Notes under the pieces: model-generated | The model's input: only the letters and a program-made list of their open reading frames with translations | Told to the model about the DNA's origin: nothing | Database searches by the model: none | Part shown: positions 37,201-44,573 of the stretch, in pieces | How the letters are laid out: each line of letters starts with the position of its first letter | Position numbering within the stretch: the first letter of the stretch is position 1 | Source of the DNA: an uncultured Prevotella sp. | GTDB taxonomy: Bacteria > Bacteroidota > Bacteroidia > Bacteroidales > Bacteroidaceae | Length of the DNA: 64,000 bases | Direction of reading: 5' to 3' | Assembly: GCA_900539625.1 (NCBI GenBank) | Contig: UQCW01000007.1 | Span: 15,983-79,982, forward strand | Program-made: the position numbers and the translations under genes

Positions 37201-37474
37201 AAACGGCATCAAGAACAACCTCGTTTACTGGCCAAGCGAAGAGGGACATCCGCAAGCCATCGACATGCTCCACAACCATGAAATCGACATGGTGGTCAAC
37301 GTGCCGAAGAACCTCTCATCTAGCGAATTGAGCAACGGATATAAGATTCGCCGTGCAGCCATCGACCTCAACGTACCACTCATCACCAACGCACGCCTGG
37401 CATCGGCCTTCATCTACGCTTTCTGCACCGTGAAGCTCGACGAACTCGACATCAAGTGCTGGCAGGAGTATTAA
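34256..37474 (+). CDS. carB: Carbamoyl-phosphate synthase large subunit
   Basis: A 1072-residue synthetase, almost exactly the length of E. coli CarB. Two homologous ATP-grasp halves are visible, one starting [22 protein letters not shown] and the other [22 protein letters not shown] near residue 562. The C-terminal MGS-like allosteric domain starts near [15 protein letters not shown] and contains [11 protein letters not shown]. It makes carbamoyl phosphate from bicarbonate, two ATP and ammonia supplied by CarA. A strong terminator follows. Confidence 0.97.
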   Translation: [1072 protein letters not shown]

Positions 37475-37555
37475 TAAATAATGCCGTAAATCAGCCAAGC
37501 AGCCGACAAGAAACAACTTGGGACATTACCCTACCATCTTGCTTGACATGACTAT

Positions 37556-37606
37556 AACAGGCTCCCATCTTTCACAAACTGAATAGATGGGAGCCTGTTT
37601 TTTATT
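37556..37606 (+). terminator. Terminator after carB
   Basis: AACAGGCTCCCATCT pairs exactly with AGATGGGAGCCTGTT across a 14-nt loop, followed by a T-run. Confidence 0.93.
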
Positions 37607-38018
37607 CTGACAGATAATTCACAAAAATGCTGGCTTGGGAATTGGACGACTTACAGCTGCATAGCAAAAAGCGGGGCTTTGAAGGCAGTAATAATACTCA
37701 TGCGGGGACTAGCAAATCAATAAGAACCCCGAAAAAATCATAAAAACATTTGCACTATACCACAGGACAGCAATAATCCGAAATCCACAGCTGAATGTTA
37801 GATTGAAGACATCAACCAAGGAATACCTAAACCTGCCTACTAAATATTCATAATTATCTCCTATAAAATGGTCAGAATCGCCGCCAAATAGTTAACTTTG
37901 AACTTCGGATGGGCAACCTTCCAAAACGTTTTGGTTCCATGGCGCGATACCGCTTTGACGCACAACGTTTAGGCGCTAAAAGAAGCGCAGAGGGATGACA
38001 AAAATGCAGTCAAGCATA

Positions 38019-38070
38019 TCAAACTGGCTTTTCCCTACATGGATATTATAAATTTTGAATACCTACTTAT
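38019..38070 (-). repeat. MITE-like element, family B, partial inverted copy
   Basis: The reverse complement matches the left 50 bp of the family B copy at 12994, including TAAGTAGGT and TCCATGTAGGGAAAAGCCAG. The other end is missing. Its outer end lies about six bases before the CNNM start codon. Confidence 0.8.
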
Positions 38071-38075
38071 AATTA

Positions 38076-39116
38076 ATGGGCTTAATCATCTTATATTTTT
38101 TAGGCGCACTTTCGATGTCCTTTCTATGCTCCGTTCTTGAAGCGGTGCTTCTCTCAACCCCCATGTCTTTCATCACGATGAAGGAAAGCCAAGGCAACAA
38201 AACGGCCTCTCTGATGAAAGACTATAAAGACAATGTCGACCGTCCGGTAGGTGCAATTCTTTCGCTCAACACCATCGCACACACCATCGGTTCTGCTGGT
38301 GTCGGCGCTGAATCCATCAAACTTTTTGGCGAAGAATATTTTGGCATCGTCTCAGCCGTGCTCACGTTGCTCATCCTGGTGCTCTCTGAAATCATCCCGA
38401 AAACCATCGGGGCTTCCTACTGGCGCTCACTCGCAATGCCGTCCACGAAAATCATACGGATATTGATTGTTATCACTTATCCGCTTGTGCTGCTTTCCGA
38501 ACTCATAACGAAGGTGTTTACGCCCAAGGGCAAACAAAGCTCTATGAGCCGCGAAGAAGTATCTGCTATGGTTGACGTTGGCACAACCGAAGGTGTTTTC
38601 CGGGAGTCTGAAAGCAAAATCATCAAGAACTGCATCCGCTTGTCGGGCATCAAGGCCAAGGACGCAATGACACCTTTCATTGTCGTGGAATCAGCAAACA
38701 TGAATCTCACAGTCAAAGACTTCTACAAACAGCAGGAATGGAATTTCTCGCGCATACCAGTATATGACAAAGACAAGGAATACATCACCGGGTATGTCTT
38801 GAAAGACATGGTGCTGAAATATCTGTCGGAAGATAAATTCCAAACAAAACTGTCTGACTTGATACGTCCCATCCTTTCTTTCGGTGAGGGAGAATCACTG
38901 TATCACATCTGGGAAAAGATGCTCGAAAAACGAGAACATATCTCCATCATCGTTGACGAATACGGCTGTCTTCGAGGTGTGGTATCAATGGAAGACATTA
39001 TCGAAACGATGACTGGAGTGGAGATTGTAGACGAAGTCGATGTTGCAGTTGACATGCAGGCATTGGCCAAAGAAAAATCGGCACAATATAAGAAACGGCG
39101 CAACAGCATCGTATAA
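38076..39116 (+). CDS. CNNM/CBS-domain membrane protein (hemolysin-like)
   Basis: A 346-residue inner-membrane protein. The CNNM (DUF21) domain with three or four hydrophobic segments spans about residues 1-165, including VLSEIIPKTIGASYW. A CBS pair follows, beginning after AKDAMTPFIVVESANMNLTV and including IIVDEYGCLRGVVSMEDIIE. There is no C-terminal CorC/HlyC domain, so it is shorter than GldE-type paralogs. Such proteins are linked to magnesium or other cation efflux. The leader consists of a repeat element. Confidence 0.87.
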   Translation: MGLIILYFLGALSMSFLCSVLEAVLLSTPMSFITMKESQGNKTASLMKDYKDNVDRPVGAILSLNTIAHTIGSAGVGAESIKLFGEEYFGIVSAVLTLLILVLSEIIPKTIGASYWRSLAMPSTKIIRILIVITYPLVLLSELITKVFTPKGKQSSMSREEVSAMVDVGTTEGVFRESESKIIKNCIRLSGIKAKDAMTPFIVVESANMNLTVKDFYKQQEWNFSRIPVYDKDKEYITGYVLKDMVLKYLSEDKFQTKLSDLIRPILSFGEGESLYHIWEKMLEKREHISIIVDEYGCLRGVVSMEDIIETMTGVEIVDEVDVAVDMQALAKEKSAQYKKRRNSIV

Positions 39117-39363
39117 ACGACGCGATTCCCGACGAGACACTAAACGGGATGGAAAACATAACAGACAAGAAAACCATCCGCAATCTCAAACATAATAAAA
39201 AATCATACTTGCTTTTGACGTTTTCAAAGGGTGCATCTCGGTGCCGAAAGCCAGGGCAACATCTATATAAATCCACCACATCGCGCAAGCAACATAGCAA
39301 CACCTGGTGAAACACGATGCAACAACTCTAATAAACCAAATTCTATATTTGTTAGCGAACACT

Positions 39364-39464
39364 GTCCCAGATGCGGTCATATCTCGACCCAGACGCGACC
39401 GCACCTCCTCCCAGATTCGGTCGTGTCTCGTCCCAGATTCGCTCGTGCCTCGTCCTTGATTCAC
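39364..39464. repeat. 22-bp tandem repeat array 2
   Basis: Four 22-bp units start at 39364, 39386, 39408 and 39430, with a partial fifth to 39464. Consensus begins GTCCCAGATTCGGTCGT. On the reverse strand it contains GGGACGAGAC, resembling the GGCCGAGAG core of the other two arrays. Units are more diverged than in array 1. Confidence 0.88.
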
Positions 39465-39740
39465 TAAAAAGCAAAGGCCTTGAATTACGAAGAGTAATGC
39501 GGTCAACATCAACTGACGTAGCAAGGGAACGCCGACAAGGAATCCTTCTGAAACCCACCATTTTAAAAATACTACTCGGCGCGGGATTTAAGGTGGCATT
39601 GCTGCCCTCTTCTTTCGGTTGTCCTGTTGCATTGTCATTAAAAAAACGCATTATCAGCTTTCCATTTGGAAACACATTGACGAAATGCTGAGAAAATGTT
39701 GCCTAACGAATTGGCAAACAGCACATCTGCCACAGAGAGA

Positions 39741-39792
39741 AACAAAAAAAATCCTCGCGAAGGAAATTTCCTCGCGAGGATTTTTTGTTTAT
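39741..39792 (-). terminator. Terminator of tsf
   Basis: AATCCTCGCGA pairs with TCGCGAGGATT, with A-runs and T-runs on the flanks, so it can work in both directions. Confidence 0.88.
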
Positions 39793-39804
39793 TTGATTGT
39801 TCAA

Positions 39805-40794
39805 TTATTCAGCGCGGAGCGTGAAACGCTTGAAGTCAACAACGGTCAATTCCTTATCGGCAGACTTCAAGTAGTCAGTTACAGACATCTTGGAATCCTG
39901 GATGTATTCCTGGTTGAGCAAGCAAGACTCCTTGAAGAACTTGTTCATACGACCATTAGCGATGTTCTGAATCATCTGTTCAGGGAGGTTGGCAGCCTTC
40001 TGCTCAGCAGTTGCCTGCTTCAAATCGCGAATCTGCTGTGCCTGCTCCTCTGTGATGTTACCCTTGCGGATACCTTCTTCGAGGTGGTCTTCGCTTTCAG
40101 CGATGTAGAGGTTGAAACCAGCCTTCTTCAAAGCAGCCTCAACAGCCTTCTTCACCTGCTCTTCCTTCGTCTTTTCGATGGCAACCTTCAATTCTTCGTC
40201 CTTAACAGCCTGAGGAACTGAAGCCTCGTCAAGAGCAACAGGGTTCATGGCAGCTACCTGCATGGCGATGTTGTGAGCCTGTTCTTCAGCAGGCTTGTTG
40301 GTCTGAACCATGGTGCAGAGCATGTGACGGCCCATGTGGTCGTAAACAGAAACATTCTCACCTTCGATGAAGCTGTAACCATCGAGTTCCATCTTCTCGC
40401 CAGTGATACCGCTACGATCCGTAACAGCGTCAGCAACAGTGTGGCCAGCCATAGGCAGAGCCTTAACTTCGTCGAGAGACTTGCACTTGTTGGCAACAGC
40501 TACGTCGAGAATATCTTGAGCCAATTTCACGAAATCAGCATTCTTGGCAACGAAGTCAGTTTCGCACTTGAGAGCGATGATAGCGGCAAAGCCGTTTTCA
40601 TACTTACAAAGAACGCAACCTTCAGCTGCTTCACGGTCAGAACGCTTTGCAGCGACAGCCTGACCCTTCTTGCGGATGATTTCGATAGCGGCTTCGATGT
40701 CGCCGTTAGCTTCAGTCAAGGCCTTCTTGCAGTCGCCGAGACCAGCACCTGTCATGGTGCGAAGCTTTTTGATATCTTCTAATCCTACTGCCAT
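39805..40794 (-). CDS. tsf: Elongation factor Ts
   Basis: A 329-residue nucleotide exchange factor for EF-Tu. The N-terminal UBA-like domain (IKKLRTMTGAGLGDCKKAL) is followed by the core with KCETDFVAKNADFVKLA. The last 60 residues (NGRMNKFFKESCLLNQEYIQD) form the usual C-terminal module. Downstream of rpsB by 93 bp on the same strand, the standard bacterial order. Confidence 0.97.
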   Translation of the reverse strand: MAVGLEDIKKLRTMTGAGLGDCKKALTEANGDIEAAIEIIRKKGQAVAAKRSDREAAEGCVLCKYENGFAAIIALKCETDFVAKNADFVKLAQDILDVAVANKCKSLDEVKALPMAGHTVADAVTDRSGITGEKMELDGYSFIEGENVSVYDHMGRHMLCTMVQTNKPAEEQAHNIAMQVAAMNPVALDEASVPQAVKDEELKVAIEKTKEEQVKKAVEAALKKAGFNLYIAESEDHLEEGIRKGNITEEQAQQIRDLKQATAEQKAANLPEQMIQNIANGRMNKFFKESCLLNQEYIQDSKMSVTDYLKSADKELTVVDFKRFTLRAE

Positions 40795-40820
40795 AGTTAT
40801 AGTAGTATTTTTATAAGAAT

Positions 40821-40859
40821 AGGTCCTAAAATCACGTCATTGATGCAGTTTTAGAACCT
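40821..40859 (-). promoter_or_regulatory. Hairpin between rpsB and tsf
   Basis: AGGTCCTAAAA and TTTTAGAACCT pair with one mismatch around a 17-nt loop. It may be a partial terminator or processing site that sets the rpsB to tsf ratio. Confidence 0.45.
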
Positions 40860-40887
40860 ACCCTATTGGTTTTAACAAAATGATTTA

Positions 40888-41700
40888 TTATTCAGCTGGA
40901 GCTGCAGGAGTTTCTGCTTCAGGAGCAGCAACTTCCTTCTCTACGCGAGCCTTGGCAGCACGCTTGCGACCCTTTTCGCCTTCGCCAGCGGCTTCAGCGT
41001 CAACCTTTTCAGCCTTGCGTTCAGCAACGCCTTCAGCGATGGCACCGCAGCAAGCTTCGAGGATAACCTCTACGCTCTTGTTAGCGTCGTCGTTGGCAGG
41101 GATTACGAAATCGATAGACGTAGGATCACTGTTGGTATCAACGATACCGAACACAGGAATACCCAAACGCTGAGCTTCCTTAACAGCGATGTGCTCTTTG
41201 CATACGTCAACAACGAAGAGCGCAGCAGGGAGCTTGTTCAAGTCGGCGATAGAACCGAGGTTCTTTTCCAACTTGGCACGCTGACGAGAAATCTGAAGGA
41301 TTTCGCGCTTAGAGAGGTTTGAGAAAGTGCCGTCGTTCATCAACTTGTCAATATTGGCCATTTTCTTGACAGCCTTACGGATTGTCGGGAAGTTGGTCAA
41401 CATACCACCCGGCCAACGCTCCGTAACGAACGGCATATTTACAGAAGCTGCCTTTTCAGCAACAACTTCCTTGGCTTGTTTTTTAGTAGCTACGAAAAGG
41501 ATCTTGCGACCAGACTTAGCAATCTGCTTCAAAGCTTCAGCAGCTTCGTCAACCTTGGCTACAGTCTTGTGAAGATCGATGATATGGATGCCGTTGCGCT
41601 CCATGAAGATGTAAGGAGCCATAGCAGGATTCCACTTACGCTTGAGGTGACCGAAATGACAGCCAGCCTCCAAAAGGGTTTCAAAATTTGTTCTTGACAT
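40888..41700 (-). CDS. rpsB: 30S ribosomal protein S2
   Basis: A 270-residue S2 protein. Recognisable segments are LLEAGCHFGHLKRKWNP, the coiled helices around KREILQISRQRAKLEKNLG, and PVFGIVDTNSDPTSIDFVIPANDD. The final 45 residues form an Ala/Glu/Lys-rich extension common in Bacteroidales S2. It follows rpsI after 163 bp that contain possible leader hairpins. Confidence 0.97.
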   Translation of the reverse strand: MSRTNFETLLEAGCHFGHLKRKWNPAMAPYIFMERNGIHIIDLHKTVAKVDEAAEALKQIAKSGRKILFVATKKQAKEVVAEKAASVNMPFVTERWPGGMLTNFPTIRKAVKKMANIDKLMNDGTFSNLSKREILQISRQRAKLEKNLGSIADLNKLPAALFVVDVCKEHIAVKEAQRLGIPVFGIVDTNSDPTSIDFVIPANDDANKSVEVILEACCGAIAEGVAERKAEKVDAEAAGEGEKGRKRAAKARVEKEVAAPEAETPAAPAE

Positions 41701-41863
41701 TTTGAAATTTGTTTATTCGTTTACTTTCTTTTGAGTTGTTTGGGCACAAGCGTTTCACCTGCACCCTGAGTTTTTAGTTCAACCAGCCATCGGGTAGTTC
41801 TCCACCAAGGGAAGTCCCAATGGTTTAGATGCTAAACGTAATCCAGCAGTAAATGGCCGAATA
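41701..41863 (-). promoter_or_regulatory. Candidate rpsB leader
   Basis: The 163-bp gap before rpsB can form CCAT-N-GGG with CCC-N-ATGG (41792-41828 on the plus strand) and further GC-rich pairings. I see no TAnnTTTG box. An autoregulatory S2 leader is possible but unproven. Confidence 0.35.
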
Positions 41864-42250
41864 TTAACGTTTACTGAACTGGAAGCGGCGACGTGCTTTT
41901 GGACGACCTGGCTTCTTACGTTCAACAGAACGAGAGTCGCGGGTCATGAAGCCTTCAGCGCGAAGAGCCTTCTTGTCGTCGGCGTTAACCTTAACCAAAG
42001 CGCGAGCGATGGCGAGGCGGAGAGCCTGGCTCTGACCAGTGAAACCACCACCAACGAGGTTAGCCTTGATGTCGTACTTTTCAGCAACATCCAACAAAGT
42101 CAATGGTTGCTTAACCACGAACTGGAGGATAGTTGAAGGGAAGTATTCAGTCAAGTCTCTCTTGTTAATCGTAATCTTACCAGTACCTTCAGTGAGATAT
42201 ACACGAGCGACGGAGCTCTTACGACGACCTAATGCGTTGATAATTTCCAT
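41864..42250 (-). CDS. rpsI: 30S ribosomal protein S9
   Basis: A 128-residue S9 protein, with NALGRRKSSVARVYL at the N-terminus and the basic tail ERKKPGRPKARRRFQFSKR, whose final Lys-Arg reaches the ribosomal P site. Eleven bases after rplM, the universal L13-S9 pair. Confidence 0.97.
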   Translation of the reverse strand: MEIINALGRRKSSVARVYLTEGTGKITINKRDLTEYFPSTILQFVVKQPLTLLDVAEKYDIKANLVGGGFTGQSQALRLAIARALVKVNADDKKALRAEGFMTRDSRSVERKKPGRPKARRRFQFSKR

Positions 42251-42261
42251 GTCTGCTTTAA

Positions 42262-42723
42262 TTATTTATACAAGTTAATATCAATTGCCTTGGGGTTCTG
42301 AGCCTCATGCTTGTGTTCAGCGCCTTCGTAAACATAGAGGTTGCTGAGCAACTTAGCACCCAAACGGTTTTTGGGAAGCATACCTTTCACTACGCGATGG
42401 AGCAAACGATCCGCACCATTTTCCTTAGCCATGATGCTTAAAGGAGTGTGTTCGCGCTGACCACCAGGATAACCGGTATAGGTATAGTAAACACGGTCTG
42501 TCCACTTTTTACCAGTCAGTCTTACCTTGTCGGCATTGATAATGATAACATTGTCACCGCAGTCTACGTGAGGAGTAAAGTTTGGTTTGTACTTACCACG
42601 CAAAAGCTTGGCAACCTTGGTGCAAAGACGACCCAAAACCTGGTCAGTAGCATCAACTACGACCCATTCTTTCTGGGCAGTTTCTTTGTTAGCAGAAATG
42701 GTCTTGTAACTTAAAGTATCCAC
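42262..42723 (-). CDS. rplM: 50S ribosomal protein L13
   Basis: A 153-residue L13 protein, with WVVVDATDQVLGRLCTKVAK, NFTPHVDCGDNVIIINADKV and KGMLPKNRLGAKLLSNLYVY. The family start (first residues MDTLSYKTIS) corresponds to a GTG codon at 42723-42721, not ATG. First gene of rplM-rpsI, probably continuing to rpsB-tsf, with a strong promoter 145 bp upstream. Confidence 0.97.
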   Translation of the reverse strand: MDTLSYKTISANKETAQKEWVVVDATDQVLGRLCTKVAKLLRGKYKPNFTPHVDCGDNVIIINADKVRLTGKKWTDRVYYTYTGYPGGQREHTPLSIMAKENGADRLLHRVVKGMLPKNRLGAKLLSNLYVYEGAEHKHEAQNPKAIDINLYK

Positions 42724-42867
42724 TCTTCTTTTGTTTTTAAAATGTGTAACTACTAATATTTATCTTTTCCGCAAGCCTTGAAACGGCCTTCTCACTCGGC
42801 CAATGAGCAAGATTGCCAGCTCATGCGGACGCAGGCCTAAGGAGCCCACTTGATAATAATCGGCGTG
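42724..42867 (-). promoter_or_regulatory. Structured leader of rplM
   Basis: The 144-nt leader is GC-rich compared with its surroundings and can form several hairpins, among them ATGAGC with GCTCAT and GGCC pairings on either side. Leaders upstream of L13 operons have been described in Bacteroidia as candidate autoregulatory RNAs; I infer this is one, without a covariance-model match. Confidence 0.5.
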
Positions 42868-42898
42868 CAAAGGTACTTCTTTTTTATTTCATGGCAAA
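42868..42898 (-). promoter_or_regulatory. Promoter of the rplM operon
   Basis: Minus strand: TTTG at 42898-42895, 19 bp, then TACCTTTG at 42875-42868. A full consensus match. Confidence 0.82.
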
Positions 42899-43241
42899 TA
42901 TTTTGACGTTTTTTCTTTGCGAACACCCTATAAATTAAGTATAAAGGACCGCATCCCCGCCTCTCTGCCTGCATTTTAAGAAGCGAGGATGGCAGATGAG
43001 AAACTGCCAGTTCTCTTTTCAAAAAATGACAGCAAGATATGAAGGCACCTTTTCCCTTCAAATTATTTTTATCTCACCAGTGTTTCCCCTTACCACCGCC
43101 CCATCCCACAAGCCAGGCTTGCAATAACGCCCTTATTTGCCGCTCCTATTCTGTCGCGGAATTATTTTGTAACGCCATGCCATCCTTTTTTCAAATGAAA
43201 TCTTGTAATTTTGCACCCGCAAAACATATATATCCCATAAA
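42899..43241. other. Divergent intergenic region, rplM to DUF486 gene
   Basis: No gene is seen. On the plus strand a TAATTTTG box lies at 43206-43213, about 30 bp ahead of the DUF486 gene and a plausible promoter. Otherwise I see nothing in it. Confidence 0.55.
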
Positions 43242-43607
43242 ATGCAAGCATTCTACACTGTTTTTCTTCTGCTTCTCTCAAACGTATTCATGACTTTCGC
43301 TTGGTACGGCCACCTCAAATTACAACAAACGGGAACGAGTTCCCATTGGCCGCTAATTGCAGTCATCCTGTTCTCTTGGGGTATCGCCCTCTTTGAGTAT
43401 TGCTGCCAAGTACCGGCCAACCGCATCGGCTTCGTTGACAACGGTGGTCCGTTTTCGCTCATACAACTTAAGGTGATTCAGGAAGTGGTGTCGCTGATTG
43501 TCTTCACCATAATCGTCACGACGCTCTTCCGCGGAGAATCGCTCCATTGGAACCACATGGTGGCCTTCTGTTGTTTGGTGGCCGCCGTTTATTTCGTTTT
43601 CAAATAA
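43242..43607 (+). CDS. DUF486 (DMT-like) small membrane protein
   Basis: A 121-residue protein with four predicted helices, containing VFMTFAWYGHLK and PANRIGFVDNGGPFSLIQLKVIQE, which match the DUF486 family, a small relative of drug/metabolite transporters. Function unknown. It precedes a GNAT gene by 93 bp on the same strand. Confidence 0.9.
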   Translation: MQAFYTVFLLLLSNVFMTFAWYGHLKLQQTGTSSHWPLIAVILFSWGIALFEYCCQVPANRIGFVDNGGPFSLIQLKVIQEVVSLIVFTIIVTTLFRGESLHWNHMVAFCCLVAAVYFVFK

Positions 43608-43700
43608 CACTTCCCTCGCAAGCTATCGACCCGCAAAGGGATAGAAAAACGAAACGTCCCCCTTGAAAGTTTTCCCCCTTGAAAGAAACACACTAAAACT

Positions 43701-44237
43701 ATGTTCACACAAAGCCCTTCTGAAACGACTGACACACAGACCAATGCCTTGACGCCATCCAGCATCTCCGAAAAGCACGAACTTGCCGACGGAGGCACGC
43801 TGCACATCAAGACTTTCGACCAGCTCACGACATCAGAACTCTACAACCTGCTACACGTGCGCTCATCGGTCTTTATCGTTGAGCAAAACTGTGTCTACCA
43901 AGACATTGACTATAACGACCAGACTGCTATCCATCTTTGGATTACGCAAGACGGCAAGACCGTAGCCATTTGTCGTATATGCCCTGCTGGGACGAAATTG
44001 GGAGATGTGAGCATCGGAAGAGTCATCTCCACTGAGCGCGGCAAGGGATATGGAAAGGTAATTTTCCAAGCTGCCATTGACGCCGCCAAACGTTTCCTCA
44101 AAGACTTCGATACAATCAAAATCGAATCGCAGCTCACGAAGCAGCATTTCTATGAAAAGTTTGGCTTTCAAGCCACGTCAGAACCTTTCATGATGGAAGG
44201 GTTGCTACATCTTAACATGATATTGAAAATCAAATAA
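43701..44237 (+). CDS. GNAT acetyltransferase, ElaA-like
   Basis: A 178-residue N-acetyltransferase. The LYNLLHVRSSVFIVEQNCVY segment and DYNDQTAIHLW are typical of the ElaA subgroup. The acetyl-CoA loop is RVISTERGKGYGKVIFQ, and the C-terminal part has KQHFYEKFGFQ. The first 25 residues are Thr/Ser-rich and probably disordered; a later start is possible but no good ATG exists before the domain. Substrate unknown. Confidence 0.87.
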   Translation: MFTQSPSETTDTQTNALTPSSISEKHELADGGTLHIKTFDQLTTSELYNLLHVRSSVFIVEQNCVYQDIDYNDQTAIHLWITQDGKTVAICRICPAGTKLGDVSIGRVISTERGKGYGKVIFQAAIDAAKRFLKDFDTIKIESQLTKQHFYEKFGFQATSEPFMMEGLLHLNMILKIK

Positions 44238-44244
44238 ATACGGG

Positions 44245-44344
44245 TAAGTAATAGTGAAAGAATAGGTTGACCAATTTTGACAGGGCATAAGAAATTATTC
44301 CTTACTCCACAAAATTGGTCAAGTTATTTTTTTACCATTACTAA
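44245..44344. repeat. MITE-like element, family A, copy 2
   Basis: A 100-bp element with about 35-bp terminal inverted repeats (TAAGTAATAG at the left, CCATTACTAA at the right). Its interior contains CAGGGCATAAGA in the same orientation as copy 1. Confidence 0.87.
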
Positions 44345-44416
44345 TTGCCGAGAAACCCAGTCCAATGCACTGGAGCCTCTTTCTCGCTCAGCAGGAATGA
44401 ACATTCGAATAAAGAA

Positions 44417-44470
44417 AGCAGGCATGACGGGCCGCCACTCTTAGTGGGCAGTTCGTCATGCCTGTTTTTC
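44417..44470 (+). terminator. Terminator of the DUF486-GNAT unit
   Basis: GCAGGCATGACG pairs with CGTCATGCCTGT, ahead of a T-run; an inner CCACT/AGTGG stem strengthens it. Confidence 0.8.
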
Positions 44471-44501
44471 TTCCACAGCGTCAAAAGAAAGCGGAGATAA
44501 C

Positions 44502-44532
44502 TTGTGCAATCCAGAAAATCGAACTATTTTTG
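44502..44532 (+). promoter_or_regulatory. Promoter of the GH20 gene
   Basis: TTG at 44502-44504, 20 bp, then TATTTTTG at 44525-44532. It gives a leader of about 35 nt. Confidence 0.7.
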
Positions 44533-44573
44533 CAGATAAAACACGCTACATTTACACACCACATTTAAAAGAT

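Larger units (their letters stand above)
37475..38075. other. Gene-free region between carB and the CNNM protein gene
   Basis: These 601 bp contain the carB terminator, a TAACTTTG box at 37893-37900 without an obvious -33 element, and a partial family B repeat that ends a few bases before the next start codon. No gene is seen. Confidence 0.7.
39117..39804. other. Gene-free convergent region with 22-bp repeats
   Basis: These 688 bp lie between the CNNM gene and tsf. They contain 22-bp tandem array 2 and the tsf terminator. Open frames here show no signal peptide or domain and partly translate the repeat. Confidence 0.65.
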
